From contig LR746276.1 of the NCBI GenBank assembly GCA_902729315.2, positions 2,186,169 to 2,250,168 of the forward strand: 64,000 bases of DNA. Reading direction: 5' to 3'. Origin of the DNA: Spirodela intermedia (Eukaryota; Streptophyta; Magnoliopsida; Alismatales; Araceae). Positions within the stretch are counted from its first letter, which is position 1. The number at the start of each line of letters is the position of its first letter. Positions 1 to 13,287 of the stretch are shown one piece after another. The notes under the pieces are model-generated. The model did no database searches and was not told where the DNA came from. It saw only the letters and a program-made list of their open reading frames with translations. The translations under genes and the position numbers were made by a program.

Positions 1-566
1 TCTTTGTTGCATCACTCTCATTTAACCAAAGTTTATGTTATACTTAGTGCGCTCCTTGGATATTTGGCGTAAAATAGGTTAGGTAATGCGTTTTTTGTAC
101 TAATCCTATGGTACATGTTTTTAGTGATAATTCTCTTCACCAGTTTGTAAAATCAATGCTTCATATCTATATCAATAAATGTAACTACTATTATACTAAA
201 AGATATTGAAAAATGAATTATCATCAGTTAGTTGAGTAGACTTGGCCATGGGCATCATCAAAGACCATGACTTTTCAATATCAAAAATGAAAAGAAGAAA
301 ACAAGTACTTGGTTAAATTTATTTAACTAAATAAATTACCAATGAGTTGCTAGTTACAAGGATAATGGATGCTACTCATTTTTAATCATTTATTGAGATA
401 TACTTCCTTCTCTTTGTACTGGTAATTTCAATCCTTTTATTAAAGACAACAATGGAAAAATAGCATGCCTTTGATTGCGTGTACCTGAGATGTTTTAGTG
501 GTTAGGGAATATAAGGTCTAGTGAAATATTAAATTCCCTAACCAAGCCATCCTTGAGTCCAGCCGA
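1..566. other. AT-rich spacer, no gene seen
   Basis: AT-rich DNA without a convincing coding frame, RNA gene or clear repeat. The only change in character is the abrupt rise in GC at about 550, where the tandem repeat begins. Confidence 0.5.
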
Positions 567-820
567 CTCCGCCGTCACCACCGTTCTGCCTTCCGGCCGT
601 CCGCTCTCGCAAAACCCTTTCTTTCTCCTGCCGTCGCCGCCGCTCCACCTTCCGGCCGTCCGCCCGTCACAAAACCCTCTCCTTTTCTCTCTCCTGCTGT
701 CGCCACCGTCCGCCTTTTGGTCACCCACCCCGACGAAACCACCCTTTTCTCTCTCTCACCGTCGCCTCGATTCACCCCCTTTATCCCTCTGACCATTTGT
801 TTGAACCACTCGGGCTGAAC
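567..820. repeat. GC-rich imperfect tandem repeat, period about 60-66 bp
   Basis: Four diverged copies begin with (G/A)C(C/T)GTC(A/G)CC near 571, 630, 696 and 758, giving periods of 59, 66 and 62 bp. The first two copies share a TTCCGGCCGTCCG block and a CAAAACCCT block, and each copy then runs into a C/T-rich stretch. Open frames on both strands here (up to 97 codons on the minus strand) are by-products of the GC-rich repeat, with no domain or codon pattern that suggests a real protein. The flanks are strongly AT-rich, so this is a sharp compositional island. Confidence 0.7.
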
Positions 821-869
821 CTTCCTGCCACCTGATTCGAACCATTTGGGTCCCATCTCCTCCTTCATT

Positions 870-3800
870 CCCGCCCTTCTCCACGCCGTTGACGCTCATC
901 ATTGCTAGTTAGAAAATCTCTAACAAAGCTCGTAGAATCTAAGCCAACAAAAATCTTAAAAAAAATCAAGAATCTTCTTTGCAAATGTGTATTGATTTTC
1001 AAATTCTTATGAAGTTGGTTTGTTGATTTCAAATCACTGTTCTTAAAATTTGTGAGATTTATAGGATAGTCACTTTCATGTGAGAGATTATTGGTACAAA
1101 CCTAGTTGAAAAGGTTTTTCTGATTCATTGAATTAAATATCCTAATTGGTAATTAATGATCGTAATTCTCCTCTAAAATCATAAAATAATTTAAGATATT
1201 AAGCCCTCATAGTTCTTACCCAAGTCAATTCTAAAGCCAATATGTTGTTTTCCTTAAAGGGATCCCTTCTTGCCTCCTTGTCCTACATTAGAGTATGTTC
1301 ATTATCCCTTCTTGTTGTAAGAGGGCAAAACATCAAATGATCATTGCTAAATCATAGTTACTATGTTCACTTCTTTGGATGCCGGCCTAGTGTGGTATGC
1401 ACTTGCATAGGGTATATTGGCCTACCACTAGAAACAATCATAAGAAATAAGTTATCTATAAAATGCCACAAACTTTAAATTCAAAGTTTTGATGGTATGA
1501 TGGAGTGAATCTTGTTGAGTATGAATAAAATATTATCATTATTGAAATTAAAGAATAATTCTTTGATCATGTAAAAAGTTAAATGACTTTGCTATATTCC
1601 TTTAAGTCTCAATAAAAGAGTAATTGTAAAGTTATGCTCATGCTTTATGTTGAAAAATCTTAGAACAATAACAGTAGGTATAATTCATAAAAGAAATAAT
1701 CACACTCTTGAACATGAATTGACGATGCAAAAACATATCACATAATGTTTTCCATATTTTTTAACCAAACATTTCTATGATATGAAGTAAATTATTGATA
1801 TATTATAACATGATGGAAGATCATAAATATTTCCTATTTCTATGAATAGGTTCACACTTTGTGGTTCATATTGTTGGAAGAGAATAATGGTACATGAGTT
1901 ATGAAGTTATTTAGAGAAAAATGTGACTTAATCAGCCAACAACTAAGAAAGAGATGTTATGGATTTAATAAATATTAATTGTGAGAAGTATATAGAGGAT
2001 TCAGAAAAAAACTAAAAAACATTATAAGGAGAGTTCACAATTTTGTTTTAGTCAAAATAGGTTAAAAATAGGGTTTAAATTGATCAAAGCAAGAAAGGAA
2101 AGAATGTTTAGAGTACATGGTATTAAATGGAAAAACTAAAGATGATTCAGCTCTAATTAAAACTAGGATGGAAGAGGATTTTTCCCAAGAGAGTAAAATC
2201 TCACCAGAGTATGGTGTTAGAGAAAATTAGGTAGGTTGATTGGTCAAATTGATGAAGGTTAGGTAGGAGCAATAGTTAGACATAAGGTCCCTAGTGCATC
2301 ACCATGTAATCCACAAGTAGGTATACCTTATTTTTAGAAAATAACAACTTTCTTAGATATGAAAAAATAAGGTGTACCATCAATGTAATATCACTAATAT
2401 CACATGCAATGCAAATACATAGATTCCAAAAAAAAAAACCAGAGTATTCAATCAGAACAATGCCACAACGAAAATGTGTACAGAAGAAAGGTTACAAAAC
2501 AAGTACTCAAAACAGATTCTTAACCTTCTTGGTTTCTTTTGTGTTGGCGACTAGAGTGGCTCTCTATGGGGTAAGCCACCCGAAAACCATTGGGGGCGAA
2601 ACAATGTTGGTCTATATTTGTCTAAAATTGCAACAACATAGCTTGCCCCAAATTTATAATACAAGGTCAAAGCAACTTCATTAGGACATAGGGCACTAAT
2701 AACATGTGATTCATACATACTAATGAGTATATTTAGATACTAATGGTGCCAAGTTCATATTGAATCACATATCATCAGCATTAATTCATGAAATATGAAT
2801 TTCACATTGAATGGATGAAAACATTAGGAATTAGTTATTTTATGCTTAATTCTTCATGCATTTATTTACCTATTAGTTAGTTTGAATTTTGGAGTAAAAT
2901 TAATAAAGTATGATTTAAACATTTGTGAATTTTTGAGAATTTTTGGAGCACATTTGATGTGATTATTCTAGGGTCAAGCATCAGAGTTTACTAATGAATA
3001 AAATTGCAAAACAATAAGAAATTAAAAGGTAAAATCGCCCATCCTTGCAGGCAGCAGACAACAAGTAGCGGGCAGTGGGGGCCAGCCTTGGTGGTAGACG
3101 CATGCTAAGTGGTGCCGAGTGGCAGTCCAATGGGCTGGATCGTGGAACAACTACAGGAGGAATCATGGATCGTCGGCAACAAAATAGAGGTGTGAAGACA
3201 TAAAAATAGGAAATGGCAGCCGTAAAGGGTAACTTTTGGGCATATTTAGATTAGTTAAATCTCCTTTTATCCATGATGCACTTAAAATTTATTTTTAAAA
3301 AATAAACCTCCGAATCATTCAAAATTGATCCCATAAAAACCATCAACATAACTCAATTCCATCAATTGTTCTTCATGAGCTGACATCATCCACGTCAGCC
3401 GATTTTAAAGAAAAAATTTAGTATTAGTTGTTTCAAAGAAACATTCATAGAAATTATTAAGTTATCAAAAAAATCTGAATTTGTTCCAGAAAATCAAGAT
3501 TTATATGTGCTTGACTTGGAGAAATCCCACTAATGTTGGACCTAAATTGGATGTTATATTAAATAGTATTTCAGAAAATTAATTCATAAAATTTCAAAAA
3601 GGGTATTGTCCTATTTAAAAAATCTAAATTTGCTAAGATTACTTAACAAAGAATAATCTAAATCAAGTTTTGGCACTATTTCCCGGGATAATCTACTGAT
3701 TTCAGTTTAAACCATATTTTTCTTTAAGACAAATATATACAAATTATATATATATATTTATGGTGCCTTGATCTATTTATTAGTGTTGCAAGAAAAATTT

Positions 3801-3959
3801 ATGGAAGGCAAGAGGTCAACATGAGCATAGTTTGGTAAAAAGAAAAAAAGCATTTTTTCTATTTTCTTATGAATTTTATTAGTCTTATTATCTCTTTTCT
3901 TTTATAAACTATAGACGGTCTTTGAAAAATCAAAAACTTAAATCTTATGACATTGAGAT
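870..3959. other. AT-rich spacer, probably old transposon debris
   Basis: No gene is supported. The longest frames are 60-90 codons and resemble nothing I recognise. The stretch may hold the lost 5' end of the gypsy-like element that follows, but I could not identify a 5' LTR or a primer-binding site. Confidence 0.45.
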
Positions 3960-4289
3960 GAACCTTGAGGAGGATATGCAGCAAAACCTGATTCCCCAAC
4001 CTAGAATTTTGCTTTAGAGGGACAATTTCATTCCATTAGTATGAGAAGAATTATTCCAGACTCCTACATGTGCTAGGGATATCAAACATAGTGTGATTCT
4101 AATGCTCCCAACATTTCATGAAAATAGAATGAAGATATTTATAGCCACATTAGAGAATTTCAGAAAATTTGCTCCACCATTAGATAACTAGGTGATTCTA
4201 TAGGATTAGCTTTATTTCCATTCTCACAAAAAGATGAGGCTAGTATTCGTGGTCAACACTTATTATTACTAAAAACACATGGTCCAATC

Positions 4290-5160
4290 TTTTATAGGAT
4301 TTTTGGACTGGATTATATCTGAGAGGGAAGATCAAGATTATGACGAAAGTGTCATCATTGAATTTAACCAAAAAATCTGGAGAGAATTTTCATGAAGCAT
4401 GGAGTAGATTCAATGAGCTGTTGCATAAATGTCCACACCATGATTTTCATGAGAGTAAATTAGTAGAAATAATTATGATAGATTATAGCCTACATTGAAA
4501 TAGTTATTAGATGGTTTTTATGGAGGGACGTTTTTCAATAGAAGTGAAGAGGAAACTTATGAGGTGATTGAAACATGGACTGAAAACTCTCTACAGCAAG
4601 CCTACTTTACCAATTATGATAGAAATTCATCTAGTAGAGGAGGTGGATTTAATGGAAGAAACCACAAAGAATCTCATTGAGTGAATAGGGTACACTAAGT
4701 AGAGAAGTAACTGGAGAAGTTGACAATGAACCAAGCTGATCCTAATATCACATATTGTTTTCCATCCTATCAATTTCATGATGAAGGTAAGCCACATTCA
4801 GCTATGAAAATTTGGGAGAGTGAACAATACAACATTTAATCCTAGTTTTAGGAACCACCCAAATATTTCATGGAAAAATAGTTAGAATGTATTGAATCCT
4901 CAAAAACCTAGTCAAAATAGGTTTAAAAAATACATTTAGATCTCATCATCAGCTACTGACCTTTAGATATGGCTGGAGATTTTGACTCTTCTTTGAGTGT
5001 CTTGCGAAAAATGATGGGACAAATGATGCAAGAGTTTCAAAACTCTCAACAACATTTTCAGCAACTCTAACAACAGACCCAATAATAATTTTATCCAATT
5101 TATTAGAGGTTGAAGCAAAAATCAAACTCACACTTTCTCAAAACAATAGGACAACTACCT
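4290..5160 (+). pseudogene. gag relic of the gypsy-like element
   Basis: Fragments of the plant gypsy gag consensus can be read across shifted frames: a stretch like EFNQK(I)W near 4360, RFNELLHKCPHH at about 4408-4445, and an E-rich and Q-rich tail. Stops and frameshifts are frequent. In these elements gag packages the RNA; this copy cannot. Confidence 0.65.
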
Positions 5161-5739
5161 AGTCAACCTATGCTAAACCCATGACCTTCACATGCTGAGT
5201 TCCATCATGGAGAGAGCAGCAAGTCCAATAAGCATATCAGAGCTGTCACTACCTTCAAAAGTGGAATGATACCAGCTGATCCTTACTCTTTAACTCCTAA
5301 CTCTACTATGATTGATGAATTAGAAGAGTAAAAGGAAGATGAATAGGAGGAGAAGGTTGAAAAAAGGAGAGGCTGGAGTAAGAGACAAAAGAAGGCAAGG
5401 AGACAAACCACCTCTATCCCATTTCCTAAACTACTAGAGTCACATCCAAAAAGGAAGAAGAAGGCTAACTTGATTGAAGAGCTGATAAAAGCCTTGCAAA
5501 GGTTCATATCAATATTCCTTGCAAAGGTTCCTAACTTGATTGAAGAGCTGATGAATCTAGTGAAAATTAGAATCAATGCAATACAGTTGATATAGTGCAT
5601 GATACTAGTTTTGAAGATGATACTATTGTAGAGAATGAGGAGGGGAGGAATGCATTAGAGAAAGCGTAGAAGATAATTTTGACAGAAATGAAGAGATTAG
5701 TGAGAAGATTTATGAAGGAGATCAAAGGATGCTCGAAAT

Positions 5740-6384
5740 TCATGTGGTGAAGAAAGTGATAGAAAATCCTAATTTAGAACTTAAGCCCCTTTCACAGCAC
5801 TTGAAATATATATGTTTGGGAGCAACTTAGTCAAACCCCATTATCATAGCTTTTGACTTGAGTGAAGAACAACAAACATAACTTTAAAGGCTCTTGAAGA
5901 ATTGCCAAAAGGCAATTCGATAGGAAATGATTGATTTCAAAGGGAGTAACCCTAAAGTGTGTACTCATCACATTTATCTAGAGGAAAGAGTTAAACATTG
6001 CAGGCAACCACAATGAAGAGTAAATCCTAATATTATGAAACTTGTACAGAAGGAAATTTTTAAGTGGTTGGATGCATGTTTTATTTATCCCATTTTAGAT
6101 AGTAGATGGGTCAATATTACACAAGTAGTAATCAAAAGATCTTAGACTAATTGGGCTGAAAAATGAGAAGGATGAAGAATTACAAACTAGGTTGACCACT
6201 AGATAAAGAGTGTGCATATATTATAGAAGAGTGAATGCAAACATAATAAAAAGATCATTTTCTTTTTCCCTTTCTGGATCAAATTTTGGATAAATTAGTA
6301 CGCTAGAAGTTTCTTTAGTTTTTTATGGATATTCTAGTTACAACGAGATCTTTATTGTATTAGATGACTAAGAAAATAACACAT
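5740..6384 (+). pseudogene. protease/RT 5' half relic
   Basis: The translation shows the linker and start of a gypsy reverse transcriptase: LKPLSQHLKY near 5790, DLSEEQQ near 5860, a VCTHHIYLEE stretch near 5960, a P(Q)xRVNPN stretch, CIYYRRVNAN near 6210-6240, and the FIVLDD run just before the break. Multiple in-frame stops are present. The frame at 6361-6384 (DD, stop, ENNT) resumes exactly at 7845 as FTHPFGNF, so the break is an insertion and not ordinary decay. Confidence 0.75.
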
Positions 6385-7839
6385 TGATGTAGGACAGGCT
6401 TGTAAACCCGCTCTGACAACTAAATGTGGGTGAGGTAATAAGGGAAGTGAATCCTATAGGCCACGAGTGATGCTAACCAGGGACTCTAGATGATGAATGC
6501 AAAACTAAGTGCAGGAGATAGCCAAAGTGTCGTGACGCCGGTGATCCCTCGTGCTTGGGCGTCGCCAAGGGGTGTGGATGCAGGGTGATCCTCCAAGTCC
6601 ACGTCCGGAGGGTGGGGACTTAAGGTCGTCGACTCGACTCCACGGCAAGTGATCGACGGCCAACGTGAAAATTCTGGCACGCGCGTCAGGGTCGCACGGT
6701 GGAGGCACCTAACCCGTTCTAACCTAGCTAGGTCCGACGGCGGTGGAGCAAGTTGGAGACGATACTGAACATAGTAAATGACTTGGAGGATGGGGGATAA
6801 GAGCTAACCTGCAAGGCAGACGTCCGGTCGGTGTGTGGCAGGGCGTCCAGCTGACACCGTGGACAGGCGTTCCAGTGGTGGATAGTGGCTGGATTCAGCT
6901 GGGCACAGTAGTATGGGCTCGGACAGGGTCGGCGGAAGGGGCACGACCAAGTGGTTGGGGCGCTTAGGTAGGCACCCAAGGTCAGGCGCAATGACGAGCT
7001 CCGAGGGCAGGCGCGGTGGCACGCAGGCAGGCTTGCAGCACGCACGCGGAGGTACCGTAACGGTCGCGAGACGAACGCACGGTTGAGCGCCCGGCGGGCA
7101 CGCGCAGCACAGGGTTGGCGAGCTAGCAGAGGCACGGCGTGTGCTGATAGCCCGGTAGCGAAGATGGGTCATGGCGGCAGCTCGATGGGCTGCTGACGGC
7201 CTGCAAGCAGCGGCGGCGACCTGGTGGTGATTCCCCTTCCTCTCTTTGTCCTCTTGGAATGAGATTCTCAACCGAAACACACTTTCTCCTAAAGATGACG
7301 GCTCTGCCCTTGGGGGTGGCTCTCCACCAGAATATAGGGACCCAAATGGGCCAAGGGTGGAGGGCCACGCTTGAGGCCCAAGACGCCAAAGCCTAAAAAA
7401 AAGGAACTCATAGAGTCCAACATGGACCCTCCTCTCAAATTGGGCCCACACAAGAATGGCCTAAAAGAGAAGGGAGGCGAGGAAAATGACGCCCTCTTCT
7501 CTAATTGGGCCCAAGCACATATGGCCCGAGAGGAGAAGAGGAAAGAAAAGAAAACAAAGAGAAATGGACCTTCCCATCCCCACCATGGGCCCAACACGAA
7601 CCTGGGGATGGGAGGCTCTACACAGAGCAAAACTAGAACCCACACAGTTCATGAACAAGGGAAACGAGCAAAGGGAAACATAAGATGTGCAAAACATAAA
7701 GGTGCCTCAAGTTGTATAGTAGAATCTGGGGTCCATCATCTTCGCTCGTGCTCCTCGATTCGGCTGGATACATGAGTGTTGGGTCTCCTCTGTCGCCTCA
7801 AGCTCATGTAGTGGTGGAGACAGGTCCCATTTGCCATCG
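6385..7839. mobile_element. Nested 1.45-kb GC-rich insertion, likely a solo LTR
   Basis: The insert interrupts the reverse transcriptase relic and is flanked by the 5-bp direct repeat CACAT (6380-6384 and 7840-7844). Removing the insert plus one repeat copy restores a continuous RT-like frame across the junction. It begins TGATG and ends CATCG, an imperfect 5-bp inverted terminal pair close to the TG...CA ends of LTRs. Its composition is far richer in GC than the host element. Open frames of up to 215 codons on the minus strand have no family resemblance. With one LTR-like unit and no internal retroviral genes, a solo LTR is the simplest reading; a non-autonomous DNA transposon is less likely because long inverted repeats are absent. 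Confidence 0.6.
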
Positions 7840-7844
7840 CACAT

Positions 7845-8760
7845 TTACTCATCCATTTGGGAATTTTACATTTAAGAAGGATACCATTTGGCTTGTGTAA
7901 TGCACCAGCCACATTTTAGAGGTGCATGTTATCCATATTTTTCAATATGATTGGACATATTATGGAGGTATTTATGAATAATTTTTTGATTTCTGATGAA
8001 TCTTTTGTTGAATGTTTACAAAATCCAGAAATGGCTCTTCAAAAGTGTACTAAAAAGAACTTAGTTGGGAAAAGAGCCACTTCATGATTTGAGTAGTAGT
8101 TTTAGTACAAGTGGTTAGTGAACATGAATTGGAAGAAGACGAAATCAAGGTTGAAGTGATTTCAAATCTAGTACCTTTTTCAAATATAAAGTAAATTAGA
8201 TCTTTCCTTGAACATGCAAGTTATTATAAAAGGTTCATCAAAATTTTTGCAAGGATTCCTAATGCACTTATTAACTTTTTAAATAAAGATGTTTACATTG
8301 ATTTTCATTGTTCTTGTTTAACTTTGTTTTTAGAAATTAAAAAATGTCTTACCAAAGTACCCATATTACAAAATCCTAATTGGAATTAGACCATTTGAAA
8401 TTATGTGTGATGCATCAAATCATGTAATAGATGTTGTAGATAATAAATTAGTTGTTATATGTTCAATTGAATTATACCACCACTGAGAAAGAGTTGTTAA
8501 CTATTGTTTAGAGAAATTTAGATCTTATATTCTAAGTTCCAAGATCATATTATATACTCACCATGTAACTCTGAAATATCTATTACCCAAGACGGAAACC
8601 AAGACTAGATTACTTAGGTGGATCCTTCTCTTGCAAGAATTTGATTTGAAAATCAAAGATAAAAAATGATTCGAAAATGTCATGGCTGATCATCTTTCTA
8701 TGATAAGTGATATTGGACGTCAAGTGGAACAACTCCAAGATGTATTATGAGATGAAAAAC
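7845..8760 (+). pseudogene. RT 3' half and RNase H relic
   Basis: After the insertion the gypsy polymerase continues: FTHPFGNFTF at 7845-7875, FGLCNAPATF after a frameshift near 7890, MEVFMNN near 7960, a YYKRFIK stretch near 8220, and an RNase H tail with RWI-type and ADHLS motifs near 8620-8700. Several frameshifts and stops are present, so it is nonfunctional. Confidence 0.75.
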
Positions 8761-8799
8761 TGATGGCAATGCATCACATGGAGGAAGCATGAGATACAC

Positions 8800-9330
8800 A
8801 CTTTGTAAATTTTCCTATTTTAGGGAAGATTCCAAAATATTGAAAACCGATGAAGAAGGAAATGGATGAAGAAAGAAACCAAGAAAGAAGGAAACTAACA
8901 AACATGGAAATTGATGGAGGGAAAGATAACCGTCCCTTGCATTGCCTATAATACACAATGTGGGAGGTGGCATTTTTTGCCCATGTTATCAATATCCACC
9001 AAAGGAATTATTTATAATGTAAGTTGGCCTTTGAGAAATTATCACATCTTCAAGTTTTCATAACAAGGATACCATGTCTAGTGCACCAAAGAGTATCCAA
9101 ATCATTAGAGAGAGTCATAGAAGTGAAGGGATAATTTCCACGACATCATAAAAATAGTAAAATAATTAAAAAAAGACATACTCATGTGTAGGCAAGATGA
9201 TGAATGTATGACCTCCATCATGGCCCAGCTTCAATTATTTTGGAGGATGTATTTGGAAACTTATGACCATGCTTATTCTATATGCCAAAAATTCATCAAA
9301 TTTTCAATATGAGACTAATTTCTCTTTTTA
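8800..9330 (+). pseudogene. Weak integrase-like relic
   Basis: Downstream of RNase H the shifted frames give an NFPILGKIP-like stretch near 8805 and, near 9190-9300, a run (RQDDE, then a tract ending in YAKNSS/QKFI) at the place of the zinc-binding start of integrase. The match is poor and rests mainly on its position after RNase H. The frames at 9282-9696 are open for 60-96 codons but not recognisable. Confidence 0.35.
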
Positions 9331-10016
9331 GGTTTTCTGCATCAAAGACAAACGTAATGAATACAATGAGAAATATGGCAGATGATTTGACCAAATTGAT
9401 GAAGTTTGAGAGGAAGAATAAAGCATATCAATCAATCTATCACCCTCCCCAACAACTTTCTTTCTCTCTTAGTACGGACAAATGCTAGATTTGCCCAAAT
9501 CATCCAATGTGATACAAATGATGATTTTAGTTTTGGTTTCTTCTTTATTCAGCTTCTAGAGAAGCTGAACTTCATCCACCAACTTGTTCATTCTTTGTCT
9601 AATACAACAATAAAGAATTTTTTTTTAGGGTCTTTTTGCAGATGTCATGGCACGTTAGAAGTCAAACTACTACCACCAATCAATTATAGCAAGTGAAATT
9701 TGTTGGGATCATCATTCATGGGCTACAGCCACTACAAAGGTTGTGTAGGAATTCAGTTGATACACCGTGCCTGCACCAATTGATTGAGTTTGTACAGAAA
9801 TTTGATCAATAATTATGCCACTCATTATTTCATAAAATCTCAATCGTTGCATGATTTTTAATATTTTTTCAATTTATTAAAAGTTGATTCAATCGACATT
9901 GTATTACAAGCAATTTTTCTTTTGAAATAAATGTTTAATTCAAACTATTTGGGCCTAATTTTTGAGAAATTCGAGTTGATATATTTATGGTGACTCAAAC
10001 TTGGGGGCTATTCTTT

Positions 10017-10420
10017 GTTGATGATGTAGACTCACATCATAATCCCTAATTTAATAATTTTTAATTATTTTTGATAATTTTTAAAGTTAAATTTTTAAGA
10101 AGTTAATCTATCACTCATAATCATAAATATAATTAATTAATTTTTTTATCTTCCCTATGTTTGACTTAGGAAAACCTTATAAAATTAAATATTTCTAAAT
10201 TATAAAATTTTCTCACACATAAATTTTAAATTTTCTCAATTTTCTTAACAACAACATAGAATATTTAGTGAGTGATATGTGAAAATACAATAAGGCATCC
10301 CAAAATTCAATGGCTTAGAAGGTCCTTAATAAGTCTCTATTATCATGAGTTAATAGTTAGTTAATGATATATTTTATACATTAACTTATGATAAATAGTT
10401 TCTATTTATCTTAAATTGAG
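10017..10420 (+). repeat. Possible 3' LTR start of the gypsy-like element
   Basis: Just after the G-rich tract at about 9999, the sequence TGATGATGTAGAC begins an AT-rich block in the position expected for a 3' LTR. The nested insert starts similarly (TGATGTAGGAC). I did not find a matching 5' copy upstream of 3.9 kb, so the LTR call is positional only and its right end is unknown. Confidence 0.3.
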
Positions 10421-13287
10421 AAAACCAGTTTTAACATGATTAGTGTTAATTTGTGGTCAATATGTGATTTTATATGATTTTATATTTATATTTTTATGTT
10501 AAAAATGAAGCAAAATAAAATATTAAATAGGGAAGGAACATATTGGCCAGCTGCTGCTCAACATTTGCTTTGGTGGAGGGGAAGTGCTCAAGTGGATTGA
10601 CCTAGATTGAGTAGAATTACAAGCTGGGCTCAAATGGGTTGAGACCCACATAGAGCATATGAGTGTCACTCCTCTTCTATGTCATTAGAGGTGTACTAGT
10701 GGGTGCAGTAAGGTATGACCTTATCACATGTGTTGGATGGGGGTGGACCACCTATTATCTCCTTCCCAAGTGGTTTTGACTATTTTATTTTTGAGAGAAG
10801 GCATCAAAGAGAAAAGTGACCTTAAACTTCTATAGATATACAGAATTCTAAAAAAATTAATGGGACACTAATTGGCAACTCCTATTGATTGAAATAATCT
10901 TAAGAATATTGATGAATTCGAATTGGAGGTTAAATACATCATCGTGATGCAACCAAGTTCATGCAAAGAATATTTATTAAATTTCACATTTTTATTTAGG
11001 ATAAGTAAGGGTTGATCCTCATGAAGCATGGGTAATGAGAGTAAGAATTTTATCTATTTTATTTCTTATATATATATATATATATATACCTACAATTGTG
11101 AAGGGCGGAACTACATGTAAAAAAGATAAAGATAAGAGTTATGAAAAATGTGGTCATAGGGAGAGAATGAATCTAACGCAATGGAATGATAAAATAAATG
11201 GTAAAACTAGTTCAAATTAAAAGTTAATCTATCTATGTAGAGGATTACAAGGATGTTCAAAATCTGGATCCTACATAAATTTTGTTGTGTGTCAATCTTA
11301 GGCTAAGTGATGCTCGATTTGTGATGATCTTGATACACTTCAAGTAATCTTACGCATGAGAATGTAATTGATCAGGCCTTGATTTCCTTCTTATTTCCTT
11401 CGGCTAGCCACTACTAGAGATAGAGCTAAAAAGTGTCTTCCAAGAAGGGGGCGAGATGTCTTAATCCTTTTGAGAGTTAAGACCCTTCTAATAGATGATT
11501 ATGATTAATAATTAACTCTCTTAGTGGATGGCCTAAATCATTCTATAAAGACGACACTTTAATCTTTCTCTTAATCTCGTCTTAAGGTGTTGTAAAATGA
11601 TTGGCCTAGATCTCATCTCTTGATAATCCTTTTAAGTTCAAATAGGCTTAGTTAAGATGACACCCTCTTTTGGGCCCATAAACATATTAGGCCAGCTCTC
11701 CTTATAAGACTTAGACTTTTCATTGAGCTGAAGGTTTAAACTTTTTCCATTACTTCCAACTCATAATAAGAGCTCACTTAACACTTTATAATCAAATAAT
11801 TATTAAGAAAGTATGAGAAAATCACCACTTAACTTCATAAAAGTCAAGTGAGGTTAGTCTCATAATATAAATAAAATAAGTAAAAAAATATGTATTAGGA
11901 CTTAAATAATAAAATAGTATAAATATCATAATGAGTTGAGAACACATGTAATTATATTTCCTACATATTAATTAGTATGTATATATAACATATTAATACA
12001 TGGATGTAATTATTAATTTGTAATTACGAAATACCTCTATGTAAAGAGAAGGTAATGCATTCTTATTTTCACTATTTTCAGGATATAATGAGAAATTATT
12101 TAACTTCACTTATGCAGCTATGTGACAAATGGAGATTCAAAGATCACCAATGTCAAAAGATTATTTTGACTTTATGATATTTTTTAAAAGGGAAATGATC
12201 AACAAAAAAATTGATTGAAACAATCAATTGTCTATGGAATCTTCATTAATTTAAAATGGGAATCTTTGGGGTTGCATCTGACCAAGGATTTAGAATAGAA
12301 GAATAATGAGTCCTTAAAGAAAATTTCATTCTAGTGAGTTAGTGAACAAATCATCATCAAGAATAAAGGAATCCACTAAGAGACTTGCTGCTGTCTCTTC
12401 AAAGTGTTTCATATACAATGAGAGCCTTATCTTGCTATGTGAATTTGAGGAAGAAACTCATAGTCTTGCACCACCTCCACCTATTCATAACTACTAGAGA
12501 CCTATCTTTGACACCATTCTTTGCCCTCTAGACTTCATATGAGAATTTAGAGAATATTCATATTATGCATGTCCAAAGAGAACCTTCAAGGTGGTGGACA
12601 TCATTTGAATACCTTCTAAATACCTAGAATTCTAGTGATTATCATTATGTCGCTAGAACTCTATTTTACTATTTAATTTTTTTTAATTATTAAATTCATA
12701 ATAGTTTGCTTGAGTTGAAGTTTTTAAATTCATCTTTAATTTATTACAAATCATTTTGAGATTTCAAATCTTAATTTCATTCATCAAACCTTTGTAAATC
12801 ATTTTGGTAATAATTGCCAAGCAGAGAGTTTTTTACCCAAATTGTTGTTCTAGCAGGTGATGATGTCAATATAATGTCAACATCTGATTTTTTCCTTTCC
12901 TCTAATTTTAAAATGATTTTATAATCATTTTTTATTATAAAATATTTTAAAATTTTGTATTCTTTGCAAAATATTTTGAACTTTCTTATGACATTATCAT
13001 ACATTCCTATGATAGACTTCGAAAATTTTTACATTTTTTGAACTCATTTATGATGTAAATTGATATATTTATACAGAAATAATTTCTAAAATTCTAAAAT
13101 TCATATTTTTTAGTTTTATATGGACAGAAGATTTTTAAGGGGTACTCCAATATCAAAAGAAAATAGTAGCGGAATATTCATTCATTAAATTTATGAGGTC
13201 AAAAGTATAAATAACTGTTAAAAAATAATGAATCACGGTAGAAGTTGGTGGACGTCACCGTGCCGTCCGGTCGCAGAGACGGGGGCG
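10421..13287. other. AT-rich spacer, no gene seen
   Basis: AT-rich DNA with a short TA run at about 11068-11088. No ORF here resembles a known protein. It covers the region downstream of the lipase relic. Confidence 0.45.

Larger units (their letters stand above)
3960..10016 (+). mobile_element. Decayed Ty3/gypsy-like LTR retrotransposon, internal region
   Basis: Reading the plus strand through many stops and frameshifts gives, in order, gag-like, reverse transcriptase, RNase H and weak integrase-like stretches, the usual gypsy order with integrase last. Recognisable pieces are a gag segment near 4400-4460 (RFNELLHKCPHH), RT start near 5770-6060 (LKPLSQHLKY; LNPN-type run), the RT core around 7850-7910 (PFG, then FGLCNAPATF), and an RNase H end near 8600-8700 (ADHLS). 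It ends near a short G-rich tract (CTTGGGGGC at about 9999) that looks like a polypurine tract. It cannot code for anything now. The continuous relic is interrupted by a nested insertion at 6385-7839. Confidence 0.8.

Noticed and set aside
6804-7451. 215-codon minus-strand ORF and overlapping 135-codon and 118-codon ORFs
   Set aside because: All lie inside the GC-rich nested insertion, overlap in several frames and have no family motifs; open frames are expected by chance in such DNA.
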